From assembly GCA_024509875.1 (NCBI GenBank), contig JAMPIV010019083.1, positions 1 through 64,000 on the forward strand: a stretch of 64,000 bases of DNA. Reading direction: 5' to 3'. The notes under the pieces were generated by a model. The model did not search any database. It was not told where the DNA came from and worked only from the letters and a program-made list of their open reading frames with translations. The translations under genes were made by a program, and so were the position numbers. This document shows, in pieces, positions 38,452 to 49,266 of this stretch; position 1 is the first letter of the stretch, and each line of letters begins with the position of its first letter. The stretch is from Oreohelix idahoensis. Taxonomy: Eukaryota; Mollusca; Gastropoda; Stylommatophora; Oreohelicidae.

Positions 38452-39885
38452 TGTCGCAAAATTGGTTTCAAGTCATTGCAAACGGGTTCAGTTAGATTTA
38501 TAAACCTGTCAACGATCGATTGACCGCTTTCAAAATGGCGGCGTATCAGCGAAATGTGTATCAGACAGAGGAAATCGCCAACGATAAATAAAAGCAGAAG
38601 GGAATCCGTATGAAAAGGATTTTACATTTCAGTACAGGGAAGGATTGTGTATAACTGCATATAAGAAGGAACGGTAGGAAGTTCTCATTTACGGAGATAT
38701 ATGCGTATTTCGGCTGCCCACAGTTACGCTAAAAGCGTGTAACCCACTTCTGTTCTAAATATTAAAATCAACAAATAACAGTTTGGGAATTTACATGGAT
38801 AGGAAGATAGAGTTTTATCAGCTGTATAAAACTAGATAAGATGGAACAATATGGATATTATATATGCCGAGAATGATAAAGGCAAAATTTCAGTTGACGC
38901 ACAGATCGGCTGAAATCAATGTTCGGGAAGGATTTCTCAGGCCTAGGTTTAGCTGTGACGTCGGTACTCTCCGATACGTCCGCGCTATACGTATTTAAAG
39001 CGTATCGGTAAAACTGGAGGGAGACACAACGAAAGAGGTTTTGAGACAGACTGGAGGCAGAGTTTCGCCACTACCCATGAATTGTGAGCGGATCGCCAGA
39101 AACATTTTTAAGTCCAGTATCTGAAGTCTGAGGGTTCCATGAACTAACTCAAACCAGACTGTCCAGTATCAGAAGCCGGTGTTGTTCATCCGAGGCAATC
39201 CCACAAAAGTGCAGGACCCCAAAGAGTGAACTTCAACTGGTCATTGGCATCCTTACTGTTGGGCCTACCAAGTCTGATATCAGCAAAGGACAGTTCAGTT
39301 TCAGCAGTATCAAGTTGGAAAGATAAGTGTCCTGTTTGACACTGACCACCTATACATGTGAAACAGCCAATAGTTGAAAACAATAAGAAACCATACCGAA
39401 ACTCAGTCAACTGATGACAGTTATCCTTAAATTCAAAGGACTAATAACAGTGATTTCAGTAACTTTATTATTTAAGATCTTGAAGTCTAAACAGACAATA
39501 ATAGTAATTGTGTGACTTAATTTTCTATATATTTATATATTTCAATGCTCTGTTCCAACTAGCAGTAATAGAATATTAGTGTAATTATTAAACTGTTTTA
39601 ACTGTACCTGAGGATTTATTCACTTCTTCCATTTTGTGGGTTCAGTGATTGTACATTTTACTTATCCCCTAGAATATAAGTAATCATAAGATAGTCACAG
39701 GGAGGAGACACCTTAAATCCTGGTACTACTTCTTACCAACTGGGCCAGGGTTTTCACAGTCTGACTATTTTTATGATAACAATACACCAGTGCTTATTTC
39801 TAAGACTGGGGTATTACTTGTAAGGTCAGAACTCGTACTGGCATACTCTTACATAATAAATAATTTTAAATAACCTCCCGCTACA
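38452..39885 (+). repeat. LTR-2 5' LTR
   Basis: 1434 bp, practically identical to 44277-45710. The minus-strand 74-codon frame that appears in both LTR copies shows no known motif. Confidence 0.95.
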
Positions 39886-39886
39886 G

Positions 39887-39906
39887 TGGGGGCTCGTCTG
39901 CGGGAT
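39887..39906 (+). promoter_or_regulatory. Primer-binding site of LTR-2
   Basis: TGGGGGCTCGTCTGCGGGAT lies one base after the LTR. The first 12 bases fit tRNA-Pro, and the remainder fits if two bases are looped out. Confidence 0.75.
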
Positions 39907-40151
39907 ATATCTTTGATATTCCTGAGTCAACTTTCCATTTCTGCTGTGTAGAAAATTTTGTTTTGTAAATTTTTTTGGAAAGAGTAACATAGTAGGAAAT
40001 AATTATATTTTTAGGAGTACCATTGAGTACAGATAAAGAAAGCTGTTTCATATATGGTGAAGTCAGTTTAATTAACTTTAATTTTAACTAAGTTAATTAT
40101 ATTGTAGTAAATTAGTTTGAGTAAGATCGCTTGCCCTACTAGACTACAGAT

Positions 40152-41837
40152 TAGAGATGGCTACTGTGTTTATGTGTCGAAACAATGTGTCGAAACTGCG
40201 TCGTACCCGAACGATTCGATGCGCAGATTTTTGCGGTGTCGAAACAGTGTCACGTCCTGTCTGTTTTGCAGAGACACATTGTCTCACGCAGATTCGACAC
40301 ATTGCCTGCTTCGAACAGCAGCTTCAGTTCCCGTCTGCTTCGCTGTTTTGCAAAAGGCACACTGTATCATTGTCTCATGTGTCAAGCGTGCGCTACATAT
40401 GGCGTTCATAGATAGTATGGAAAATCAAACAAGTCATAATTTTTTTATAAATAATTCCTCAGGACTGAAAGAGGCTTACTACTATTAGGTGTCTGCTCGG
40501 TTTGAGTTGAATCATTGTCGCTGACTGTACCTATTCTAGTTTTATATAATGTGTCATTATTACTGTTATTATTATAATTTTTTTCACTTTTACTGCAGCT
40601 GTCAGCATGTTCCCCTTGCATATCATCATAATGAAAACGACTGTGTAAAATTCTTAACAGTGGTCACACGAAATACCATAGATTTGTACTAACGAGAATA
40701 AGTAAATCTGCATACTAGGGTGTCACGACTCATGTCTCATTGTTTCAGTTAATTTACTTGTAGTCTGCTGTTTCGAAACAGTTCCATAGTTCTTTTTCAT
40801 CCAAGCGCTAATTATACGCATGTTACGGTACTCTTGATTCCTGACTTCAGGCGCTCTCGTAGAAAACGTGTTTTGTTTATACATAAAATAGTGTTTAAAA
40901 ACTTGTGTTCAACCTCATTTAATCTTCATTTATGGCGGGGAGAAGCCCTGTTTGGGATTATTTTGTAAAGATCAAAGACAACAAAGTAAAATGTAACGTG
41001 TGTTCTGGTATTTTATTATTCAAGGGTTCGTCTCAACATTTCAAGTATGACTAGGCACTAGAGATGGCTAGTGTGTGTATGACGGTATGTGTCGAAACAA
41101 TGCTTCGAAACAGCGAGCGATTCGACACTTCCTGCTTGTTTCTTTCGTCTGCCTCGCTGTTTTGCAGCGACACACTGTCTGAGCCTATGTAAAATTTGAA
41201 TCAACCGTTCGGAACATTAGTATGGAATATCAAACATGTCATATTTTTCAGGGATGTATTATGATGACTTGATTTTACAAGTGATATTATTTTTTTGCTG
41301 AGAAGTTATAGACACTGGAAATTGTGTCAGTGTTGCAGTTGTCAATGTTTTAGGCGCTATGTTAAGTTGAAAGTGTCCGTGTGTTCGTATAAATGTAATA
41401 TACACTTTATTAGCTCTGCTAATATCTGTGTACTCGGTGTGGATTTGAATCATTGTCTACCAAAACTAGCTTACTCTAGTTTGATATCATGTGTTATTAT
41501 TACTGTTATTATTATTGTTGTTTTTTATTATTTTCCCATATACTGCAGCTATCATCATATCTACGTTTTATTACATCATAATGAAGACTTGTGTAAAAAT
41601 ATTGAATTGTGGTCACACGAAACGCCATAGATTTTCACACACGACAGTAAAAACAGAGGAAAGTGTCTCACACAGTTCATGTATACCCGCGCCGGTACTG
41701 TCTATAAGAGACTTCTTTCTCCCCGATACGGGCAATTGTGTCGTTGTGTCGTTGTGTCGACTCACTGTTTCGAAACAGTTTAAATCACTGCGCTAACTGT
41801 TTCGAAACAGTTGAGTGTGTCAATTTGCCCACCTCTA
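40152..41837. mobile_element. hAT-type element, 1686 bp, in LTR-2 leader
   Basis: The perfect 8-bp TSD is ctacagat (40144-40151 and 41838-41845). The ends are TAGAGATGGCTA and, inverted, TAGAGGTGGGCA, which are hAT-like. Both subterminal regions carry many copies of TGTTTCGAAACA, GTGTCGAAACA and related words, likely transposase-binding repeats by analogy with other hATs. A 40-codon BED-finger exon is the only transposase remnant, so it is non-autonomous. The right end lies 5 bases before the 8-bp TSD-to-ATG leader of the LTR-2 gag gene. Confidence 0.87.
40932..41054 (+). pseudogene. Truncated BED zinc-finger exon of hAT transposase
   Basis: The ATG opens MAGRSPVWDYFVKIKDNK, followed by VKCNVCSGILLFKGSSQH and a TAG. 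VWDYF and CX2C fit the DNA-binding BED finger at the N-terminus of hAT transposases. The frame stops before the final His pair, at the point where a second hAT-like terminus begins. It encodes no catalytic domain. Confidence 0.75.
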
Positions 41838-41850
41838 CTACAGATACATC

Positions 41851-44196
41851 ATGGCTGACTTGGTCAAATTTAGGTCTGCTACACTGCAGGTGGGAAAAGA
41901 GCTTGGCATGGATGGTGACGCTCTGATCCGGTATGTCACGACGGAATGTGAAAAGTACACCGAGAGAGAAGCAAAGCAATTAGAAGCAGAGAGAGAAACA
42001 AAGAAATTAGAAGCAGAGAGAGAAGCCAAGAAATTAGAATTAGAAGCAGAGAGAGAAGCCAAGAAATTAGAAGCAGAGAGAGAAGCCAAGAAATTAGAAG
42101 CGGAGAGAGAAGCCAAGAAATTAGAAGCTGAGAGAGAAGAAAGGAGGTTACAAGCAGAGAGAGACCATGAGCTGAAAATGAGACAGCTTGATCTTGAACT
42201 TCAGGCTGGGACTATCACCCATGGTAATAGCTCACCTCATTCTGCGAATAGCTCTTTTCAGAACACAGCAAATGGGGCCATGAACTTCCACCTAGATCCA
42301 TTTGTTGAAAAGGAGGACGCAATTGAGTCGTACCTGGATATGTATGAAAGGCTAGCCTCTACATATGGACTGGAAAAGGAAAAATGGAGTCTAAAGTTAT
42401 CCCAGGGATTGAGAGGTATTGCATATGATGTGTTTCTGAAACTCCCCAAAGAAGATCAGGAAAATTATGAAATACTAAAGCAAGCCTTACTGATCCGGTA
42501 TGAAAAGAACTCTGAGGCATATAGGAAGAAATTTAGAACTTCTAAACCTCTACCTGGAGAAACATATAACCAGTTCTCAGCTAGGCTAGAAACGTATTTG
42601 TTGAAATGGAGTAGTTTAGGTAAGTATCAGAAAACCTACGAGGATCTGAAAGAAATGGATATGTTAGAGCAAGTAAAAGATTCCATGTCTCAAGAAATGA
42701 GGAAATTCCTGATGGAACAAGGAGCAGAGAGGCTGGAAGACATTTTGAAATGTGCAGAGAGATACCAAGCAGCTCAAGCTGAATTGGTAGGAACAAAAAG
42801 GAAGCAGGTAGAAGGATATAAGCCACCACCGCAGAATACCCAGTTTGACCAGAAGGATCATCCATACAGAAATAAGCCAAGATTTGATAATAAGGACAAG
42901 AACCCTCAGACTCAGGAAAAGAAACCCTACAAACAGGGAGATAAGTGGTGCAAAATTTGTAAGATGAGCAACCACAACACTGTAGATTGTAGAAGGAAAA
43001 CCCTTCATCATGCTGCATGTCTACAGGTGAGGACTTCTGTTAGGAAGGAACTGACTGTGAGTCAGAATAGCCTCCATCACCCACCTACCCAGGAGATAGT
43101 GACTGTGAATGGCAAACAAGTCACAGGAATGTATGACACAGGTTTGTCCTATGACGCAGTCGTGTGTGCATCTCTGGTGTGCCCTGAACAAATCACCACA
43201 GAAACAGTAGACATTCAAGGGCCACTAAAAGGAACATCACCCCTTACTTTACCCATAGCAAAGATTCATGTCAGTTGTCGCTATGTGGAAGGGGAGATAA
43301 ATGCAGCTGTGATAGATGATCCCTTTTACCCCCTAATGTTGGGGCGTAAATATGTTTTCTTGGGAGACCCTGTAAAACCTATGGTTATGGCAGAAACCCA
43401 GACCAGGTCTGACTCCAGGAACATAGAGAGGGACACCAACTTAAAATTTTATTCGACTGAAATGAAACGGGCTCAAGAAGCAGACAGCACATTGAAGCCT
43501 TGTTTTGGCAAATTGTCAAAGACACATAACACACCAAGGAAAGGACACTTCTATAGGGAACATGGACTCTTGTACAGGAAAGCTGGCAGAGGGGCAAAAA
43601 GTCATGGTCAAATTGTTGTACCATCCACCTATAGGAATAAGGTTATAGGCTGGGGACACCTATCAACTTTGAGTGAACACCTGGGTAATGGTGCCACAAA
43701 ACAAAGAATAGCCACCCAGTTCTACTGGCCAGGTATTACGGAAGACATAAATCAGTATGTAAATTCCTGTCCAGAGTGCACCTATGTAGATTCAGAAAGT
43801 CGACGGAAGAGTCTTCATCAAAAATCTACAAGCAAACCAGCAATCAGGGGTACTCCCGAGATTTGCACGGGAGGGGAAAGGAAACATCCCACACAGGTTC
43901 AATTGCAGTCTGAACCCCATGCGCTGGAAAAAAGGAACAAATCACGTAGCGAAAATCAAACACCTACGGATTTGCGAGGAAAAACCACATCCAACTATCA
44001 ACGAAAAGAGGGCGGTAAACTTCATGGGAAACCTACCGACCCCGTTTCACCAGCAGTAACAGCCTGGATGAAAAGCCGAACAGGAAGGAGAGAGATAGTA
44101 AAGGATGAATATATTCTTGGAAAACAGAATGTGGGCGCAGATTTTCTTAGTCGTCATCCGACAGAGCTTGAGGAGGATAGAAGGAAGGAAAACTAA
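41851..44196 (+). CDS. gag: LTR-2 Gag-protease-H2C2 polyprotein with RNase H tail
   Basis: 781 codons, uninterrupted. I chose the ATG at 41851 because the conserved MADLVKF start of LTR-1 and LTR-3 begins there; the frame is open slightly upstream within the hAT end. Order of parts: an N-terminal helix region; a coiled coil of five or more near-identical units of the type EREAKKLEA (about residues 45-115); a SCAN-like capsid domain (NFHLDPFVEKEDAIESY to about residue 310); zinc knuckle CKICKMSNHNTVDC; protease motif MYDTGLSYDAVV; H2C2 module GLLYRKA...FYWPGITEDI...CPECTYV. The last residues, GKQNVGADFLSRHP, are the C-terminus of RNase H. RT and most of RNase H have thus been lost by an in-frame or rejoined deletion. 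It could supply particles and protease but no polymerase. Confidence 0.9.
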   Translation: MADLVKFRSATLQVGKELGMDGDALIRYVTTECEKYTEREAKQLEAERETKKLEAEREAKKLELEAEREAKKLEAEREAKKLEAEREAKKLEAEREERRLQAERDHELKMRQLDLELQAGTITHGNSSPHSANSSFQNTANGAMNFHLDPFVEKEDAIESYLDMYERLASTYGLEKEKWSLKLSQGLRGIAYDVFLKLPKEDQENYEILKQALLIRYEKNSEAYRKKFRTSKPLPGETYNQFSARLETYLLKWSSLGKYQKTYEDLKEMDMLEQVKDSMSQEMRKFLMEQGAERLEDILKCAERYQAAQAELVGTKRKQVEGYKPPPQNTQFDQKDHPYRNKPRFDNKDKNPQTQEKKPYKQGDKWCKICKMSNHNTVDCRRKTLHHAACLQVRTSVRKELTVSQNSLHHPPTQEIVTVNGKQVTGMYDTGLSYDAVVCASLVCPEQITTETVDIQGPLKGTSPLTLPIAKIHVSCRYVEGEINAAVIDDPFYPLMLGRKYVFLGDPVKPMVMAETQTRSDSRNIERDTNLKFYSTEMKRAQEADSTLKPCFGKLSKTHNTPRKGHFYREHGLLYRKAGRGAKSHGQIVVPSTYRNKVIGWGHLSTLSEHLGNGATKQRIATQFYWPGITEDINQYVNSCPECTYVDSESRRKSLHQKSTSKPAIRGTPEICTGGERKHPTQVQLQSEPHALEKRNKSRSENQTPTDLRGKTTSNYQRKEGGKLHGKPTDPVSPAVTAWMKSRTGRREIVKDEYILGKQNVGADFLSRHPTELEEDRRKEN

Positions 44197-44276
44197 CCTC
44201 GGAATGGTCGATTTGCAATTGTCTTGTACCCAATAGTTAAGCTAGATATCCTCCAGCTTAAAATATGGGGGAGCTA

Positions 44277-45710
44277 TGTCGCAAAATTGGTTTCAAGTCA
44301 TTGCAAACGGGTTCAGTTAGATTTATAAACCTGTCAACGATCGATTGACCGCTTTCAAAATGGCGGCGTATCAGCGAAATGTGTATCAGACAGAGGAAAT
44401 CGCCAACGATAAATAAAAGCAGAAGGGAATCCGTATGAAAAGGATTTTACATTTCAGTACAGGGAAGGATTGTGTATAACTGCATATAAGAAGGAACGGT
44501 AGGAAGTTCTCATTTACGGAGATATATGCGTATTTCGGCTGCCCACAGTTACGCTAAAAGCGTGTAACCCACTTCTGTTCTAAATATTAAAATCAACAAA
44601 TAACAGTTTGGGAATTTACATGGATAGGAAGATAGAGTTTTATCAGCTGTATAAAACTAGATAAGATGGAACAATATGGATATTATATATGCCGAGAATG
44701 ATAAAGGCAAAATTTCAGTCGACGCACAGATCGGCTGAAATCAATGTCCGGGAAGGATTTCTCAGGCCTAGGTTTAGCTGTGACGTCGGTACTCTCCGAT
44801 ACGTCCGCGCTATACGTATTTAAAGCGTATTGGTAAAACTGGAGGGAGACACAACGAAAGAGGTTTTGAGACAGACTGGAGGCAGAGTTTCGCCACTACC
44901 CATGAATTGTGAGCGGATCGCCAGAAACATTTTTAAGTCCAGTATCTGAAGTCTGAGGGTTCCATGAACTAACTCAAACCAGACTGTCCAGTATCAGAAG
45001 CCGGTGTTGTTCATCCGAGGCAATCCCACAAAAGTGCAGGACCCCAAAGAGTGAACTTCAACTGGTCATTGGCATCCTTACTGTTGGGCCTACCAAGTCT
45101 GATATCAGCAAAGGACAGTTCAGTTTCAGCAGTATCAAGTTGGAAAGATAAGTGTCCTGTTTGACACTGACCACCTATACATGTGAAACAGCCAATAGTT
45201 GAAAACAATAAGAAACCATACCGAAACTCAGTCAACTGATGACAGTTATCCTTAAATTCAAAGGACTAATAACAGTGATTTCAGTAACTTTATTATTTAA
45301 GATCTTGAAGTCTAAACAGACAATAATAGTAATTGTGTGACTTAATTTTCTATATATTTATATATTTCAATGCTCTGTTCCAACTAGCAGTAATAGAATA
45401 TTAGTGTAATTATTAAACTGTTTTAACTGTACCTGAGGATTTATTCACTTCTTCCATTTTGTGGGTTCAGTGATTGTACATTTTACTTATCCCCTAGAAT
45501 ATAAGTAATCATAAGATAGTCACAGGGAGGAGACACCTTAAATCCTGGTACTACTTCTTACCAACTGGGCCAGGGTTTTCACAGTCTGACTATTTTTATG
45601 ATAACAATACACCAGTGCTTATTTCTAAGACTGGGGTATTACTTGTAAGGTCAGAACTCGTACTGGCATACTCTTACATAATAAATAATTTTAAATAACC
45701 TCCCGCTACA
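44277..45710 (+). repeat. LTR-2 3' LTR
   Basis: 1434 bp. It follows AAAATATGGGGGAGCTA, the likely polypurine tract, and is followed by TSD atatt. Confidence 0.95.
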
Positions 45711-47634
45711 ATATTAATAAACAAGGAAACATATTTTACTTAACTAAGATAAAATTGACAAATCGTTCAAATACAATTTCCTTCTTATTTATTTAGTATA
45801 TACACTATCTACTCTTGTGCTGAAGGGTGAATGTTGAAAAATGGAATGTAATGGAATTGTAAGTTTACATGTGATTTACAAATATTTATTATATATATAT
45901 AAATATTTTACAACAAGTTTTCCAATTATAGGAACAAAAAAATTATATCAGCTGTGCTGTTAATTAAGGATATAACACTTATCAGCTATGCTGTTAATTT
46001 TTGTCTCTTGCTATGCTAATTTCACTTTCTCATCACTGACAGTTTCTATGCTCACTATGCTGACAGAAATGGTACTAATGTGTACTCATCTCTTAAAACG
46101 TTCTGTTCTCCCTAGTTTGGTTCACACAACTCCTGCTGAGGCTCGTTACTTTAGCCCACCCAAGACTGAGGGGGACTAAAGATGTAGCTTCTGTACAATC
46201 TCTATGCTCCTGCGAAGTTCCAGGCAGCGGGATTGACTCGAACATACGACCTCAGGTTTTTTAGGACACAAATGAAACCTGTAACAAGGAAAAATAGGGG
46301 CTAATTTCTGTCCTCAAGCCCACCTATTTCTATTGTATATGATATGAGCGTGTCTCAGTGTCTGCATGTGGGATGAATGACAACATGGCTCAGTATGATT
46401 TAGCAATAGCGAGACAAGACAGGTGTCTACTTGCAAAACATTCTTTCTGATAAACTAATGCATGGATACATTCAATAATATAGATTCAATACATGAATAC
46501 ATTTAATACATTAATACATCCCATAATATAAATCAATACATGAATAAATCCAATAATATGTACACCTAGGTGTGATACAATAATGTCCTTCCCCCTATAA
46601 TCTCAGGCCCCCTCTGACGAGTGCTATACAAGCTGGTAACATATATCATAACAATAACGTTATGTTCTTATGATAGGAATATATGCGACGAGGACTGTTT
46701 GGTTATATATATCAGGTGGGAGTTATAGGAGACAATAGATTGGAGTTAGATGAGACAATAGATTGAGTCCTAACAAGGACTGTTTTGGTTATATTGCAGT
46801 TGGTCTTATCGGAGATAATAGACTGAAGTTATAGACCTAACAAAGGGACTGTTTTGGTTATATTGCCAGTTTGGAGTTTTCAGAAGATAGACATGACAAT
46901 AGATTGAGTCCTAACAAGGACTGTTTTGGTTATATTGCAGTTTGGAGTTATCAGAGACAATAGACTGAAGTTATAGACTGACAATAGATTGAAGTATGAG
47001 TCCTATTAGTCTTCGTCTATTCAATCATAATAGGAAATACAATCATTATACTAAATTTCCCCAAGATACAATCAGTGAACCAAAATATATTAAATATATA
47101 CAGGTCTGCTGTAAGCCTCTTTTCCTAAAGGTTATCGTAAATTTATATTTACCCTCCAAGATTTAAAAAAAAGGCCAGTTTGACTCGACTAGTGAAGTAG
47201 GTTGCAGGTCGATGCCCTCAGGTAAGCAACAAATCAAGGTGACAGCTTCTTCCTCTTCAGTCAGTATCTCTGGCGTCAAGTTCGGGGTTGCGTGGTTAGC
47301 ATAAAATCCGCCCGATTATATAGGCAGGTAAATACTTAAGGAAAGCTTTCGGTTGGTTCCTGGCGGAGCAAGTTGATTGGTTTCCTCCGGTTTCGTCTTT
47401 TGCTCATACCGCCTAATTTTATTCAGTTTTTCGCCGCCATCTTGCGTGAACTGCGTGAACAGTATAATTTATTATGTCTCAGAGACTGGTGAACGGTGAT
47501 CGTTGATTGGTTGAAGCAAATCTGTATTTCGACATAGTGATTAACCAAGTAGTGGCTTACACTCGTTTCACGACATAGCCCCCTCCTTTCCTAGCTGTGA
47601 CTTGTCATAGCTGACGTGTAAACCCCTGCTGTGG

Positions 47635-48895
47635 TTAATCCTTTTGCGTCTGTCCTTCCAGAGTACTAGGGTGTCGACTTAAAAAATCAGCTCCTACATT
47701 GTCTCTTCCCGGAATGTAATTCACGGTAAAGGAATAAGGCGCCAGAAGCAGACTCCACCTTAACAATCTCGAATTTAGCTTTTTAGATGCAGCCAAGAAT
47801 GTTAAAGGTTGGTGATCGCTTTGGACAATGAAGTGTGTCCCATACAGATAAGGTGAAAATTTGTTGATGGACCAAATTAGAGCTAAACATTCTTTCTCTA
47901 TGGTCGAGTAATTCAACTCAGCTGCATTCAGCTTCCTACTGGCGTAGGCGACTGGTAAAAGTTCCTCCGGCTGGGCTTTTGATTTCTGCAAGAGAGTTGC
48001 ACCAATACCTATACTGCTAGCGTCCGTCCTTAATACAAATTCCTGTGTGATATCGGGTAGTGTAAGGATTGGTTTGCTGGTGAGTTTTGCTTTTAGCTCT
48101 GTGTAAGCTTTTTCACAATCAGCATTCCATTGGATTTTGTCAGGCTGTCCTTTCTTCGTTAAGTTGGTTAATGGTGCACACAGAGAGTTAAAGTGGGGTA
48201 TGTACTTCTGATAGAACCCACATAAAGACACGAATGATCTCACATCTTTCTTCGTTTGAGGTCTGGGTGCCTTCTTTAACTTCTCTATATTCTTTGGGTC
48301 AGGAGACATATGACCTGTAGAAATAGTTTGACCTAAGAATTCCAACTCCTTACAACCGATATAGCACTTGGTTGGACGTGCAGTCAATCCAGTGGCTCTC
48401 AGTCTGTCAAACAACATGGAGAGCGCTACTATATGCTCTTCAAATGTGTTTGTAGCAACAAGAATGTCATCCATAAAGTTAGTGATATGGGGATTTTGTA
48501 GAGGTTCCAATAATTTCCTCATCATTCTTGAAAAGATACTGGGAGCATTTTTCAGCCCAAAGGGTAGTACATTAAACTCGTAGTGTCCGTCTGATGTACT
48601 AAATGCCAGCATTTTCCTAACTTCTGGTTTCACTGGTATTTGGTAGTATCCCTTGCTTAGATCTACCTTCGATAAATACCTAGCCTTACTCAGTGTAGAG
48701 AATAGCTGGTTGGTGTCAGGTAATGGGTCCACCTGAGATTCTGTGATCGCATTAAGCTTCCGGTAGTCAATACATAACCTGTGTTCACCACTCGGCTTCC
48801 TTAATAGCACCACACTTGAGCTATAGGGAGATTCAGACTTTGAAATAATTCTCTTTTAAGAGATAGTCAATCTCATCCTTGAGTGTTTGTGCTTG
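47635..48895 (-). CDS. pol: LTR-3 reverse transcriptase and RNase H
   Basis: This open frame of about 420 codons is the only Gypsy-type RT in the window. The frame reads in from IISKSESPYSSSVVLLRK (no ATG needed, as it is part of a polyprotein), with LCIDYRKLNAITES, VDLSKGYYQIPV, LPFGLKNAPSIFSRMM and catalytic NFMDDILVATN. RNase H follows: VLRTDASSIGIGATL, YASRKLNAAELNYSTIEKE, QSDHQPLTF, and the end GRDNVGADFLSRHP. The stop at 47635 is only about 60 bases before the 3' LTR, leaving no room for an integrase downstream. Upstream, the connection to H2C2 is broken by a frame change at about 48.85 kb and a TAG near 48.9 kb. Domains look intact; whether the protein is made is uncertain. Confidence 0.88.
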
Positions 48896-49266
48896 CTATT
48901 GTTCAGTCCATGTCCGCAGCAATGCTTCCAGTGGACTGTGTATGGGGACGGCGATAAAACAACGTTGCCGGACCCACACCTATTTCTATTGTAAGGGGCA
49001 GTATACCGAAGTGGGGCCTGTCTCCCTCAACTGTTTGGTACAGCCCTGGTTCCTACCTCCTTTGGTTCGGGTTTGTTTCTGCAGCTTTTTTAATACTGGT
49101 TGCTGACTAACCAAATTTTCCAAATGATCCAGGCCATGGTGTTCCGACAAATATCTAGTCGGGGTGGGATGTCTCTCGTCCCCTCTCTGTACAATACGGA
49201 GAGTTGCCATGGTTACTGGTGTAACAGTAGACTTGTTGTGATTTTGTTCTCTCTTTATCACTGCAT
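48896..49266 (-). other. LTR-3 spacer between H2C2 and RT
   Basis: About 370 bases encode, in more than one frame, a short linker typical of the region before a Gypsy RT (such as SPLEALLRTWTEQ and QAQTLKDEIDYLL). This is where a Gmr1-like element should carry the integrase DDE core. The space is too short, and none of the usual D...DNGxxF-type motifs is present. Confidence 0.65.

Larger units (their letters stand above)
38452..45710 (+). mobile_element. LTR-2: young, RT-deleted Gmr1-like element
   Basis: The two LTRs are each 1434 bp (38452-39885 and 44277-45710), start TGTCGCAAAATTGG and end CTCCCGCTACA, with a perfect TSD atatt (38447-38451 and 45711-45715). By eye they differ at only about three positions (ttg/tcg near 38898, tgt/tcc near 38921, cgg/tgg near 39005 in the 5' copy). 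The insertion lies in LTR-3's 3' LTR, in opposite orientation. It contains a PBS, a hAT insertion in the leader, one intact coding sequence and a GGGGGAGCTA polypurine tract. RT and most of RNase H are missing. Confidence 0.95.
38241..47575 (-). repeat. LTR-3 3' LTR, split by LTR-2
   Basis: The pieces are 38241-38451 and 45716-47575, about 2.07 kb together. They match 51653-53664 nearly base for base. The LTR contains an imperfect tandem repeat (about 46676-46995) built on GACAATAGATTGAGTCC and GGACTGTTTTGGTTATATTG. Confidence 0.92.

Noticed and set aside
42000..42140. Short tandem array resembling a CRISPR-like repeat
   Set aside because: These are direct in-frame coiled-coil codon repeats without spacers, inside gag; CRISPR is not expected in a eukaryotic genome.
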